Assembly (NCBI GenBank): GCA_019915135.1
Contig: JAHLMK010000013.1
Span: 744,001-808,000, forward strand
Reading direction: 5' to 3'
Source: Strobilurus pachycystidiatus
Taxonomy: Eukaryota > Basidiomycota > Agaricomycetes > Agaricales > Physalacriaceae
DNA length: 64,000 nucleotides
Within the stretch, counting starts at the first letter, position 1. Each line of letters starts with the position of its first letter. The position numbers and the translations under genes were made by a program. The notes under the pieces were generated by a model. The model had not been told where the DNA came from. It did no database searches and saw only the letters and a program-made list of their open reading frames with translations. Of the stretch, positions 23,461 to 33,749 are shown piece after piece.

Positions 23461-23813
23461 CCTCATGTCGCGATTCGTTGAATCCATACTCCTCTCTACG
23501 TACTTCGCTGTTCTCGTAATGGCCATGAAGAGGGTCTCAAATGATCAAGAATCAGTCAGGGATCCGAAGGTTTATTCTCTCCAAAGATCTGTCGCCTGCG
23601 CCACCAAGCCTGCCTTCGGAAGGGATCCGAAGATGGACTTCAGAAGAGGGCTCAATAAATTCGGTCTCACCAAGGATCTCGAAGCACTCGCGGCTGACAC
23701 GCCATCGCGATGCTGCCTTGGGAAGAGGGTTGAAGTCTTCCAAGCCAAAGCGCCGAAGAAAAGAATGGACTCGGCGCACCGCGATGAAGGGTGTCGTCTG
23801 GAACCCTCGTCAA
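23461..23813 (+). pseudogene. Diverged, truncated copy of the 5' end of the membrane-protein gene at 26 kb
   Basis: Bases from CCTCATGTCGCG at 23461 to about 23813 align in the same orientation with 25871-26215 upstream of and inside the membrane-protein gene. Shared translated blocks are WTSEEGS, SRLTRHRDAA and KPKRRRKEW here against WTSEEGS, SRLTRHRDAAFG and KPNRRRKER there. Similarity stops just before the membrane segments, and the frame then closes (...QKRFVPIVSLWV). It is a 5' relic without the rest of the gene. The minus-strand zinc-finger gene lies between the two copies. Confidence 0.75.
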
Positions 23814-23899
23814 AAACGTTTCGTGCCCATTGTCTCTCTTTGGGTACGTAGCATTCTTTAGTATCCTTTCTTCACTTCTGCTATTGATCCGGTAGATGT

Positions 23900-24966
23900 C
23901 TAATTAAATCCACCTCGAAGCACTGTGTCAGCTAGTAGATGTGGACTTGTATCATTCCCTTCAGCTTCCCACTCAGCCTCTGATTGCTGAGCCCACAGAT
24001 CCTGTCGGAGAGGGGGTAGACGTAGACTTTCTAAGTCATCCTCATCCTCGACCATAGCCGTATGATTCCATTGCGCCTGGTACCAAGGCAGCGATCGTAG
24101 ACGGGGGAGGGAGACTCTCTGTCAAGAGGGGTGTGTTAGTACTGAGCTCTTGCAAGTCCATCACTGGATTACCGAAGGAGCGCCTGATTTAAGGACTGCA
24201 CTAGCGGGGGCCACATTTCTTCTCGTAGGTGCGTCCCGGCTCGCCTGCTGCACCGCTTTCTGTCAGGAGGTGTGTGTTAATACTCTTGTATATGTCCGTC
24301 GTCGAAATTACCGGATGAGCGTCTGGTTTGGGGATTGCGCTATGAGGGACCACATTTCCTGTAGATGTGGCGGGGATGGTGGATGTGTCCTGGCTTGCCT
24401 GCTGCACCAGCACCCAGACCTCCTTGGATTCCGGCCGGCGACGCTTGAGAGTAGAATCCCCAAATTTTGCACTATACAAAGTAAGCTGCGGTGGATGTTT
24501 AACTCTACAAATCTCACGCACTGATCATTTTCCACATGGCGAGACAGCTCCCCATAGAGCAGCGCTGGATATACGCAGAGATGACAGTGATAGTAGCTGT
24601 AAAATTGAGGACGATGAACTTAGGATGGATCAGGGGGATCGATAAGTTACCCATCTGCGGTTCGGCTATGTTCTAGTACATGTCTCTGAGGACGTCGGTC
24701 CCACTCTCCACAGATATTGCATCGCGGGTGTCCCTTCTGGCAACCGGTAAGCAGGGTTGACAAAGAAAAGCTTTGTCGCGACTCACGGCGGCTGATTTCA
24801 ATGCTTCATTGTATTCTGAGGTATCCAGTATTATAGGTCGATCCATGGCTGATTCTCCTGACTTGGCAAAAGTGGGGCCAAAAAATTTGCGAGCAGCGTT
24901 TAGTGACCAGTCATCCAGGAGACTGCGCGGAACATAGAATGTACGGCCAGAGCTGCTACCAGGCAT
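23900..24966 (-). CDS. Small zinc-finger protein with a duplicated exon
   Basis: Six exons join in frame into 260 residues: 24787-24966, 24651-24736, 24518-24596, 24312-24443, 24173-24259 and 23900-24118. Introns are 50-54 bases except one of 74. Two zinc-binding patterns are visible: C-N-I-C-x9-H-x3-H in exon 2 and C-H-L-C-x12-H-x5-C in exon 3, so a DNA- or RNA-binding role is plausible. Exons 4 and 5, each with its downstream intron, are tandem relatives (VQQASQDTSTIPA against VQQASRDAPTRRN). They code for a Ser/Thr/Pro-rich linker. The C-terminal exon is acidic (MVEDEDDLESLRLPPLRQ). Every exon length fits the phase of its neighbours, which argues for a real gene. Family not named. Confidence 0.75.
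24119..24405. repeat. Tandem exon-intron duplication inside the zinc-finger gene
   Basis: Unit 24119-24259 (intron 5 plus exon 5) resembles unit 24260-24405 (intron 4 plus most of exon 4). Shared blocks include GGTGCAGCAGG at the exon side, the donor-side GGTAAT and the acceptor-side stretch with ACACACC(T/C)C(C/T)TGACAG. The copies have clearly diverged, but both splice in phase 0, so the duplication added about 29 codons without a frame change. Confidence 0.75.
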
Positions 24967-25613
24967 GGCAGCTAGCCACGATCACTGGCAGACTACTGGC
25001 TGATAGGTATTAGAATCAGGTCCAGATCACAATCTAGATATAGAGATATGTCAGTACTCCGCGTAGGAACCCAGATCTGCGAAAGAAGACGACGGTCGGA
25101 ATAGTGTCGGATCAGGGATCAGGACACCGGCATGGCCCTGGGTCCAACTCTGAACGATCTGAACGCCGAGCGTGCAACTTGCCGAGGCAAGTCACACCGT
25201 TTATACTAAAGACTAATCAAGCTCACGGTCACCCCGAGGAGCGCGGCGCTAGAACTCCCCGAAAGCCAGTGGCGTTGGGTAGAAAGACACGGACACAAGT
25301 CGTAACCAGTATGGGGTAAAACATATTATTCAATGATAGATATATCTACATACCAATCAACGTCGTCATCGGACAGTGATCCGAGTCAGACGCTTTAGAA
25401 TCGATGTTACTCTGTGTAACAACAGCCCCGGAAGCGACAACCAACGGGATTGCGTTTACTTGCGATGCGTGTATCATGCGGAAAAGAAGGTCGCGTTCCG
25501 GGAGGCAATGATGGCCATGGTGACGCGGATCAGATTGGTTCCATGACGCTGCCACGCTTGGTTCAGGCTTGGTTCAAACTTCAATCCTTGCGAGACCGTT
25601 CTGTACTGCGTCC
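24967..25613. other. Intergenic gap
   Basis: This gap holds the presumed promoter of the zinc-finger gene on its left side. Short open frames such as 25104-25319 (plus) have no supporting signals. I see no repeat or RNA gene. Confidence 0.35.
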
Positions 25614-25790
25614 TCAGTTCGACAATATCTCGATTCGTTTATGACACTCAATCAATACGTGTTCCGGGGATTCGACGGCTCCCCCGCACATCTCGACATC
25701 ATCGGTCTGCTGTGATCGCGGTACCTCAGCTTCTCGAGCGCGAGTTTGTGCGTGGACAGTACACGACGTCGACGTGATTGCGCGCCATGG
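25614..25790 (-). pseudogene. Short remnant of a LINE-type reverse transcriptase C-terminus
   Basis: The minus frame contains CGGAVESPEHVLIECH, the Cys...PEH...Cys pattern found near the end of fungal LINE ORF2 proteins (compare CRLCAMDANTPEHAALQ at 8.1 kb). Only about 60 residues are open and the first Cys pair is incomplete (EMCGGA). It lies about 80 bases upstream of the 5' repeat copy at 25871. Confidence 0.45.
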
Positions 25791-26029
25791 AACATGTGAT
25801 TGACAAAGTTGTTTCATCCGGTGTACCGTATACGTTATATTACTTACATCAACGGTACGTGTGGCAACCTCATGTCGCGTTTCGTCGAATCCTCCTTTCT
25901 TAGTATCTTGCTGTCAGATTCGGGATGGCCATGAAGAGGGTCTCAGAAGACCAGGGATTAATGAGGGATCAGGTCCATCTTATTCAAAGATCTGCTTCCT
26001 GCGCTCACCAAGCCTTCTTTTGAAAGGAA

Positions 26030-27403
26030 TCCGAAGAAGATCAATGGACTTCGGAAGAGGGCTCCACACATTCAATCTCTCAAAAGACCTCGAAGCAATC
26101 GCGATTGACACGCCATCGCGATGCTGCCTTTGGAAGCGGGTTGAAGCCTCCAAAGCCAAACCGCCGAAGAAAGGAACGGAACTGGCGCGCCGGCGTCAGC
26201 GATGAAGGGGTGTCTTTGGTGGCCCAATTCTTTCTCGACGGCTTCTTCAATTCCCTTTCCTTTCTTTGGGGCGTTGGTCGCCTATCCGTGCGTCTTCTCA
26301 AGGTTCCTTTCACGATCTTCCTTTGCCTGCACGTCGCCATATACGCTCTTGGCCGTTTAGGAAGTTCGTTTGTTCCCACTGCACGCGAAGCCTGTCGCAT
26401 TCCTGGGGCGTCGCTCATTGTCCCACTATGTGATTCCTGGTCCAATTTGGCTGGCCAACCCATGCGTGCCGACTTCCCCTCCCTGGTCGAAGTCCAGAGT
26501 CAGACCTTCAGCAAGATGCTCGAGGAGTCTGCAGGGGGGTCTGCGCTCTCCCTTGAGATCAAGATGTCGGAAATTGCTACCAAAGACCTCATTACTTTGG
26601 TCCAAGTCAGTGAGCTTCGTGGGCGGGATCTCCTTGTGGAAGTTTTATCAGATCTTGCTCGTGACGCCCGAGCCACATCAGAGGGTCTTCAAACGCTGGG
26701 CTCCCAGGTCAAATATGCCGTCGATGGGTAAGTATTTTGTTGATCTATCTCCTCCGAACACTAAGGCTGATTGTTTGAAAGGGTTCTGTCAGTGAACCGT
26801 CATGCGCTGACTTCCATCGCATCTACTCGGCAGTCTTCCCATTCAGTTCAAGCGCCTTGGTACCAGCCTTGGAAATCTTCACTGTCCATCACTGAGGCGG
26901 TGATCGTAAAGACCTTCACGGAATCTATGGATTTCCTGGACATCACCATGGAGCGTCTCATTCTGGAGAGCCAAATCCAGATGAAGAATCTTGTCGACCT
27001 TGAAGCTCATCTTGATCTTCTTTCCGACTTGGTGTCACGGGAGGATGTGGACATATCTGTGGGGCGTGATGAAGTGTTATCTTCTCTATGGACCGTTCTG
27101 GGGGGTAACAGGGCTTTGGTCCGGAAATACGAGCGAGGCCTGTCCCTCCTCTCTTCGCTGTCTGGTTATAGGAGAGCGGCCTTGATGCATGTGATCTCTG
27201 CTCTTCAAACCCTGCAAGAGTTGCGTGGAGACCTAGAGGTCCTCCGTCAAAGCGTGGCTTCACCTGCCTTGTTGGGGTCGTCGATCCCAGTGGAGGTTCA
27301 GATCGAAAGTATCCAGTCTGGCCTCTTACGCCTGCGAGAGAGTGGGGCTCGGGCCAAGGATGGGGAACGGCGCGCTAAAGACAGACTACTTGTTGCCAAG
27401 TAA
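26030..27403 (+). CDS. Multi-helix membrane protein, uncharacterised Agaricomycete family
   Basis: Two exons, up to 26727 and 26782-27403, join in frame through a 54-base intron (GTAAGT..GAAAG). The protein starts with a basic, Ser-rich tail (SRLTRHRDAAFGSGLKPPKP, RRRKERN) followed by two hydrophobic helices (LVAQFFLDGFFNSLSFLW and VPFTIFLCLHVAIYALG). The remaining 350 residues are long amphipathic helices (FSKMLEESAGGSALSLEIKM, KDLITLVQVSELRGRDLLVE) probably forming coiled coils, ending in RAKDGERRAKDRLLVAK. The true start is unresolved. The frame is open from 26030, and an upstream exon from ATG 25931 (KRVSEDQGLMRDQ) could join only through a weak GTCCAT donor. No catalytic motif. A 5' copy lies at 23.5 kb. 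Confidence 0.7.
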
Positions 27404-28378
27404 GACTCCTACGTTTTCCGACTTGAATATCTTTTCACTTTCACATACTACTGTACACACGTTGTGTCCTTCGTTCTAGACTTGAATATTCTTCCACTTT
27501 TACATACACACGTTGGTCCTGGCTACCGTACTTAGTCTCTTTCTCAACGTTGATATCCGATCTTTGCATGCATACTACCAATTCGTATTGTCCATCGACA
27601 TTCTTCGTCCGTCGTTCTGCTTCTGCTTTCCCACCTTCTTGCCCTCTGACCCGTAGCTCATCACCTCGTACGAAATCAGCTTGAACATTGACATCGTGAC
27701 CGCCGGTGCTCCCACATTTCCGTTTCTTTCACGGAAGAGTTATCCCCATGTAAGGCTATTGACCAATACATCATCAGCATTGGCATCGTTCAGAAACAAG
27801 CTAGCACTCGCACTGGACGCTTCACTGCTGGGTATACCGATGCGTGCTACTCGAGACCGCAGTGAGGCATTTGCTTCATCTTCTCTATCCCCTCCCCCGA
27901 AAGGATACTCGATGTCTGCTATACATCTTCTACTCCCCGTCGGTGGCTCTCGGGAAGAGATCAATATGGGTGACCACAAGGCAGGCATGGTCGGCGTAAG
28001 ACGCCACAATGAGTTACCTTTCGAGTTGCGGCCGAGAGCCTTGATGTGATACTCGCAGAGAGTCGCTGCAATTACGCCTTCAAGAATCAAGCGTAACATA
28101 AAAGTCCATACATGCAATGGGCCTCAGGCTTTGGTACCGTGACTGCTGTTGCAATTGGTGTGCCCGTGCGTCAGATTCTCCTCGTCGCGGATCTGAGGTC
28201 TGAGCGCTGAGCTTACCCTCCTGATATCACGATTCACTTACTCGGGATGGTCCATTGACGCCAAAAGTGCCAGGCTCCTCATCATCATGTACGAAGTCTG
28301 GAGATAGCTGATTCAATATTGATCATTCTTCAATGTGTACGTAGCAATCATCGTAGTCCATGAAATTCCTTAGTGATC
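27404..28378. other. Intergenic gap left of duplication copy 2
   Basis: No gene could be supported. Opposed open frames at 27681-28049 (plus) and 27740-28117 (minus) overlap almost completely and carry no motif. The right edge at 28378/28379 is the sharp left junction of the long direct repeat. Confidence 0.35.
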
Positions 28379-31300
28379 GGTTGGTGCCTCGTAGTCGGCT
28401 GCCTTGCCTTTGCTCTTCCTCCCATGGCGCGATCGGCTGCCCTCGGCGTCAGAAACAGGCATACTCCGGTTTGAGTCTACTGGCAGCAACCCGCTGCTTT
28501 CTCGGACGTCCGCGCCTGACGGTGACTCTAGATTAGCTATACAATCGCAGGGCGCCAAAGTAATCTCACCTTCGCCCAAGCATCGTCGATAAAGTTGTCA
28601 TTGTAGCTGATGACGTTTCTCTTGCGCTGCCCACGTCCTTCAATAATGACGGCTCATCCGTCTGAGAACACAGCGGCAGCTCTTCGACCTGAATGAGCGG
28701 GGGCGGTGGCTTCCCACAATGTCCCGCAAGTCACCATGCCTCAGCCTGCTGACGCTCGCTCGAAATACAATCTCCGGAACGTCTCGCCTCTTCGTCCGAC
28801 CTCACAATAAGCGCATTCAAGTCTTCATCCCTAACTCCAGCCTCCTCGTTCTCCTCCCCCTGATTAGCTTCAAGAATTGACCGCTAGTTCAAAGGTGAGC
28901 CGTTGAGATTTCAATGGATCAAGGACGTACCAAGAATTCCTCCTGTTCTTCTTGCGCAGACTTTTCGAATCGATCGGCTTGAACGACCTTGTCATCGATA
29001 CCGGGCACGCTGGTACATCGCCTCCTCGGCACTCTTCTCAATAACGAACCGCAAACTGAGCACAGCGCGAGTTTGTCCGATACAATGCACACAATCCAGG
29101 GCTTGTCGATCGGCATGAGAGTTACTATGCGCATGCGCAAGTCAACATCACATCTAAGACGACGAGAGATAGTCCGACGTACCTTTCACTGTCGAAGCTA
29201 AAACACAAGAAAGTGAACATGTGCGAAAGTGACAGAAAGGAGGCGTACATGACATCCATATCAGCAGCCTGCAAGTTGAGACCCAAACCACCAGCACGCA
29301 TAGCCATGGTCAAGATGAGGACCTTGTACTCCGAGTTCTTCTCGTGCATTTGCGCAAACGACCCGCGCTCCTTCGTCCTCGTCCCTCCATATACTTCTGT
29401 TACATCATATTCAAGACCTTCAAGATGTCCTTGACCTTGGTCATCCGGAAGAAGATGAGGACCTTGTGTCACATCAGTACAACCGTCAACTCGGTGATGG
29501 ACAACGAGATCGCGCACTAAATGATGCGTGGCGAAGGACTGGAGAACTCGATCTTGCCGGGACGTCCAAATGAGTTTCTCGTCGATCAGCCCACACCTAT
29601 CACGATTCCCGCTATCGCCTCATTCTGACCGGAACACCACTTCAGAACAACCTCCCCGAACTGTGGTCCCTGCCCAACTTTGTCCTTCCCAAGATCTTCA
29701 ACTCCGTCAAGTCGGTTGACGGGTGGATCAACACACCGTTTGCGTGGCGACAAGATCGAGCTGAGCTCATCTTTCACCAAAGGCTGCAGAAGGACGTGGA
29801 GAGCGACCTGCCGGATAAGGTGGAGGAAGTGACCAAGGTGCGGATGAGCGGGCTCTAGAGACAGCTATACAAGCAGATGAAGAAGTGTAGATGATCGCGG
29901 ATGGGAATGACAAGACCGGGGTATGTTCATCTCTCGCCCTTCGTCGCCTATGGGAGGCTGATGCGATGTACTTTTTGCAGAGAATCCGGTGGTATGAAGG
30001 GTCTGATCTGTCAGCATCCTTTCCTCTTCGAAAGCGTCCAGGACAAAGTCAGCCCTAGGAGCGTCTGGGAGAGTTTCGACAGGGTATACTTCATACAACG
30101 ACCGTCATCTGTAACAAGATGTTAGGCCAACACATTCACAGCACATTCACAGGAGCAGAAAGGAAAGCAACTTACCGAAAATCGTGTGCACCCATTTCAG
30201 CTTACAGAGAACTGGCCGGTCCTTGATGATGTACTCGTACGTCGCCAACAACACTTGGAAGTAGCCAACACGAAAGTCGCCTTGTAGTGCTCGTCGCTGA
30301 GCCGGGGGTTTCTTGTACGCCACCAATTTCAAGTGCCCACTTGGCGAACTCTTTGGCGAACTCTCCCGACCATTCGTCATCGTGGAAAGAGGTACAATGA
30401 CAAGATATGGGCCCTTCTGTCGCTCACTTTCGATGAGGAACGACATCAACGAGATTGTCTGGATCGTCTTCCCGAGACCCTAAAAACAAGGCATTATTCA
30501 GTTGCTCGGATGGATATGAACGAACGCACCGTCTCGTCTGCAAGGATACCATTTAGACGATTGTTGTACAAGCTGACCATCCACTGCAGACCCTTGATCT
30601 GATACTCCTTCAGAGTACCGCCGACGAGAATCTGCGGCTGCATCGTGATCCTTTCAGAAATCCTGTGTGCGACCGAGTGGGAGTCGACCTTGATCTTGTC
30701 CTGGTTGACCTCGTCAGCCGAGATCTGAGCACCAAAGGTCGCCTCGTTCGCCGGAGGTTCCTCCACCTCGAACTGGAAGTGTTCCTGCGGATCCCTCTTG
30801 TTCTGCTGGGCGACGACGGCTTGGGCGAAGGAGTCAAGGTAGGCGTCGGTCAACTTGAGCAGATGCGTGCGTATCCTTCGCCGTGTCGATGAGCTTCATG
30901 TACGCCTTTACATCATCCGCCTTCAACGCCTTCAGACACTCCTTCGAGATCCTCAACGCGTTTCTGCTCTTCCTTCTCCGTGTGCGCATGGTAGTTGAGC
31001 ACAGACTTTCCGAGGCGGAAAACACAGTCTTGAGCAAGACGGTTGGCATTGAGGACTTCTCGACCGTGGGAGATAATGACATGGAGAAACTCTCAACATG
31101 CTTGTGCTTCGCAATACGTTCAGATTCCGTCCGCTGTTTCCGTTCCAGCTGCAACTCTGGCGCGGACATCTCGGATACTCGACCTGCGGAAGTCGGGTCG
31201 GTTGAGCGGAAGAAGTGAGGCGTGTACGAGCTTCTCAGCGACGAGATTGCGCAGGCGCCTTTCCTTCTCGACCAGGCGAAGCGACTTGAGCTCGAAGCTT

Positions 31301-31841
31301 GCCGTGAGACGTGACACTAGGGGTAGAAGGTGTTTGTTGGTGGCATCGCCCATGACGGCGTCATTGTCGTCCTTCAGCACATCGGCTGTGTCTGTTGATC
31401 CGCCAGATTCGCCGATGGTAGACGGCAGCTCCTCCAGTTCCCGTATGCCCTGCGCTATCCTTCCCTTGACATACTGATCCCGCTCATTTATATTCTGGTT
31501 GGCGTGGCGGTTGACGCTGCTGCTGTGCGGGTGCCTCCAAGTACACTGCAAGAGGCGTTGGCTGCGGTTACAAGATGGTGCAAAGGAGGCGCACCTTGGT
31601 TGATGCAGAGCGCAAAATCACTGATCAGACTCGCCCGGTGACTCGCTGTCATCTGGAAAGGACCGAGACGTCGGCCGGGAAAAAGAACACACTTCAAGCA
31701 ACAAGGGCGGTGGATGGGAAACGGTCTCGACAAGTAGCGACACCGCGCGCCAACGCGCACATCGAGGTTCGAAGAAAGACTTCTTCGATCACTAGATGAT
31801 GGAAGGAAGGATTACACGGCACGGTCCCAATATGGAACGCC
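28379..31841 (-). pseudogene. SNF2/STH1-type ATPase pseudogene, copy 2 of the long direct repeat
   Basis: This 3463-base block matches 4251-7714 in the same orientation at about 99.8% identity and carries the same frameshifts, the same ADET Walker lead-in and the same inverted core. It lacks the bromodomain remnant that continues the gene at 3740-4250 in copy 1. Its left edge cuts the C-terminal tail right after GRKSKGKAADYEAPT. Copy 2 is therefore the derived one. Differences from copy 1 include a C-to-T change near 28468 and a single-base deletion near 31798. It is not functional. Confidence 0.92.
29523..30123 (+). other. Inverted helicase-core segment, copy 2
   Basis: This is the counterpart of 5395-5995, shifted by 24128 bases. 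It reads on the plus strand within a minus-strand pseudogene, with the same LTGTPLQNNLPELW and CQHPFLFESVQDK motifs. Because both copies carry the inversion with the same junctions, the inversion is older than the duplication. Confidence 0.88.
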
Positions 31842-32028
31842 CGTCAGCCAGGAAGGTCGGCTACTACGCTACTACTCGCTCAGTACTCGCCCACCCGATC
31901 GTCGCCAGCTGAGTTCGCCAGTGCTCTGGCCAACGATGAGTCTAGACTTTGATTGATATCGAACGCGTTGTCCATATCCTCATGCCTCAAAATTAACATG
32001 ATTCGCGCCGTCCTTCTTTTTGGATAGG

Positions 32029-32520
32029 AGAACAAGCCGGAGCAGGGTCCATTGCAGACGTTTCTCCTCGCGATCGAGATAGAACTGGTTCATGCTCTTC
32101 AAGTCGCTGACGCCATACTTGGCCACCCACTACGACCGACCCAGGATCGCTAACTTCTGCGAGAAGGCGGGATCGGGTTGATGACTATCCATCGGCAGGC
32201 CTTGGAGCACTACCGGAGCACTACGACGACTTGCCGACATCAAGCGAGCACTTGTATATAACAGTGAGTCGCGTTGACCCCTGGCTTAGAAGCACTGCTG
32301 TTCAACCTGCTGTCCGGTTTTCCACGAGAGATGCACGACTCCACTGGCCGCCTTTGGTAACTACCTCGTCTGACCACTGAGCAGTCGATGGCCTGCAGAA
32401 AATGCTTTGGGTTAACAACATCCGTCAGAACGATACTGATTCAGATCGCCACCCAATGCCCGGACATCCAGCTGGGACCTGTCAAGCTCATCGAGTTGTT
32501 CACGAGGAGAGCAACATCAT
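32029..32520 (+). pseudogene. Clathrin heavy chain fragment
   Basis: After a splice-acceptor-like TGGATAG the plus strand reads ENKPEQGPLQTFLLAIEIEL then VHALQVADAILG. Shifted frames follow with THYDRPRIANFCEKAG, a QALEHY..DLPDIKRAL stretch, then EQSMACLQKMLWVNNIRQN-like and LIQIATQCPDIQLGPVKLIE. This order is that of the clathrin heavy chain proximal-arm repeats (xPEQG.LQT, QVADAILG, HYDR..IA..CEKAG, ALEHY.D..DIKR, LGPVKLIE), the coat protein of endocytic vesicles. Several frame changes and an internal break show it is a decayed fragment of at most about 160 codons. It begins 188 bases right of duplication copy 2. Confidence 0.75.
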
Positions 32521-33749
32521 TTCCAGGTTTGTGAAAGTTAAGTAATTGTTTCTTCTGTCTGTGAGACGCAGTGGTTCTACTTCTTTAGCGAGTGAAGTAA
32601 CAATCATTGTGGTTTGCCGGGCCCGCCTCTAAATGCAGGATTTGACCCATCACTTTCAACCAGCTTCCGGAGATCGTATCATTAGGCGGTGTCTTCAAGA
32701 CATCCGCATCTTTTCTTTTTCATCTGGGAGGACGAGGTGTGGCGCTGCTTTTACACGCCCATTGCTCATAAGTATTATATCTAGATGAACACAGTCAGCT
32801 AGCATTCTAGTGGCTATCGGAGTCCTCAACCCCGACTCTGACCCCATCCATCCTTCACTGCTCTACAAAACGTTGCCGGCCTATGTACCATACGTCAAGC
32901 TGGCGTGTAGCTACGACTGCAACGGCGCTTTTGTCTGTAGCGGCGAGTTAGGGAAAGAACGTAGGATATAGTGCAGGGATGACGGATGATGCATATGTAC
33001 GGGACTCGTAGGACGGTGGCGTGGTATAGTTGAGCACCGGTTGAACGTCGGCTAGGTGCGTGCCCTTGGATTGTTCCTAAATCGTTCTCTGAACTCTCTG
33101 TATACTAGAGTCTTACGACGCGGCACCAAAACTGGCTTCACAACTTCGTGGCAGTCAGGACTAGTAATGATTGTGACACTGGAGCGCCTAAAATCTACAA
33201 GCCTCGAGTTCATTTCTATCCCACGGCTACCATGCACCGCTTTCCATGCAAGGAAGCAGATCTCGCTTCACTTTCGGACCCAGCACTCAGTGTTCGTCAG
33301 CTCACCCCAGACCTCGAGGACGCCGTCGAAACGACATGGCTCAATTTGAGTCTAGACGAGCTCCGCCTTGAGGGTGTGCGACACTTGCGAATGTCAACTT
33401 ACGTGGAAGTCGGTCATTATGTGTTCCAGAGGAAATAGACACAAGTCAGCGTTGAAATTTGAAAGGTGGAGTTTGTGACCAGAGTCGCGTGTCAAACCTC
33501 GTTGTTTCGTGCGCTGCAGGGGGCATGCGCATCATGACTCGGATCTAGAGCACGCCTATGTCGTTACCCAGAATTTTTGCTGAAACACCGGTCTATCTGC
33601 TCGTCGTGCGGCGGTGCCACTCATGTTTAAGGACGGCAGAAGCTACTATTTGCGGTGCCACGCTACAATGCTACTGCGTGTAAATGCCCATAATGATTCT
33701 AATCTTCGTGGATCAACATAACACGTTCATTCCTCCAAGGGCGAGTTGA
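32521..33749. other. Stretch without a supported gene
   Basis: Right of the clathrin fragment no further clathrin motif could be read. A plus-strand open frame at 33148-33438 (VHFYPTATMHRFPCKEADL, LSLDELRLEGVRHLRMSTYV) has a coding-like texture and may be a gene fragment, but I could not find a start or splice partner. Confidence 0.3.

Noticed and set aside
29523..30123. Plus-strand helicase block as an independent gene
   Set aside because: It has no start or end of its own and supplies exactly the part missing from the surrounding minus-strand pseudogene.
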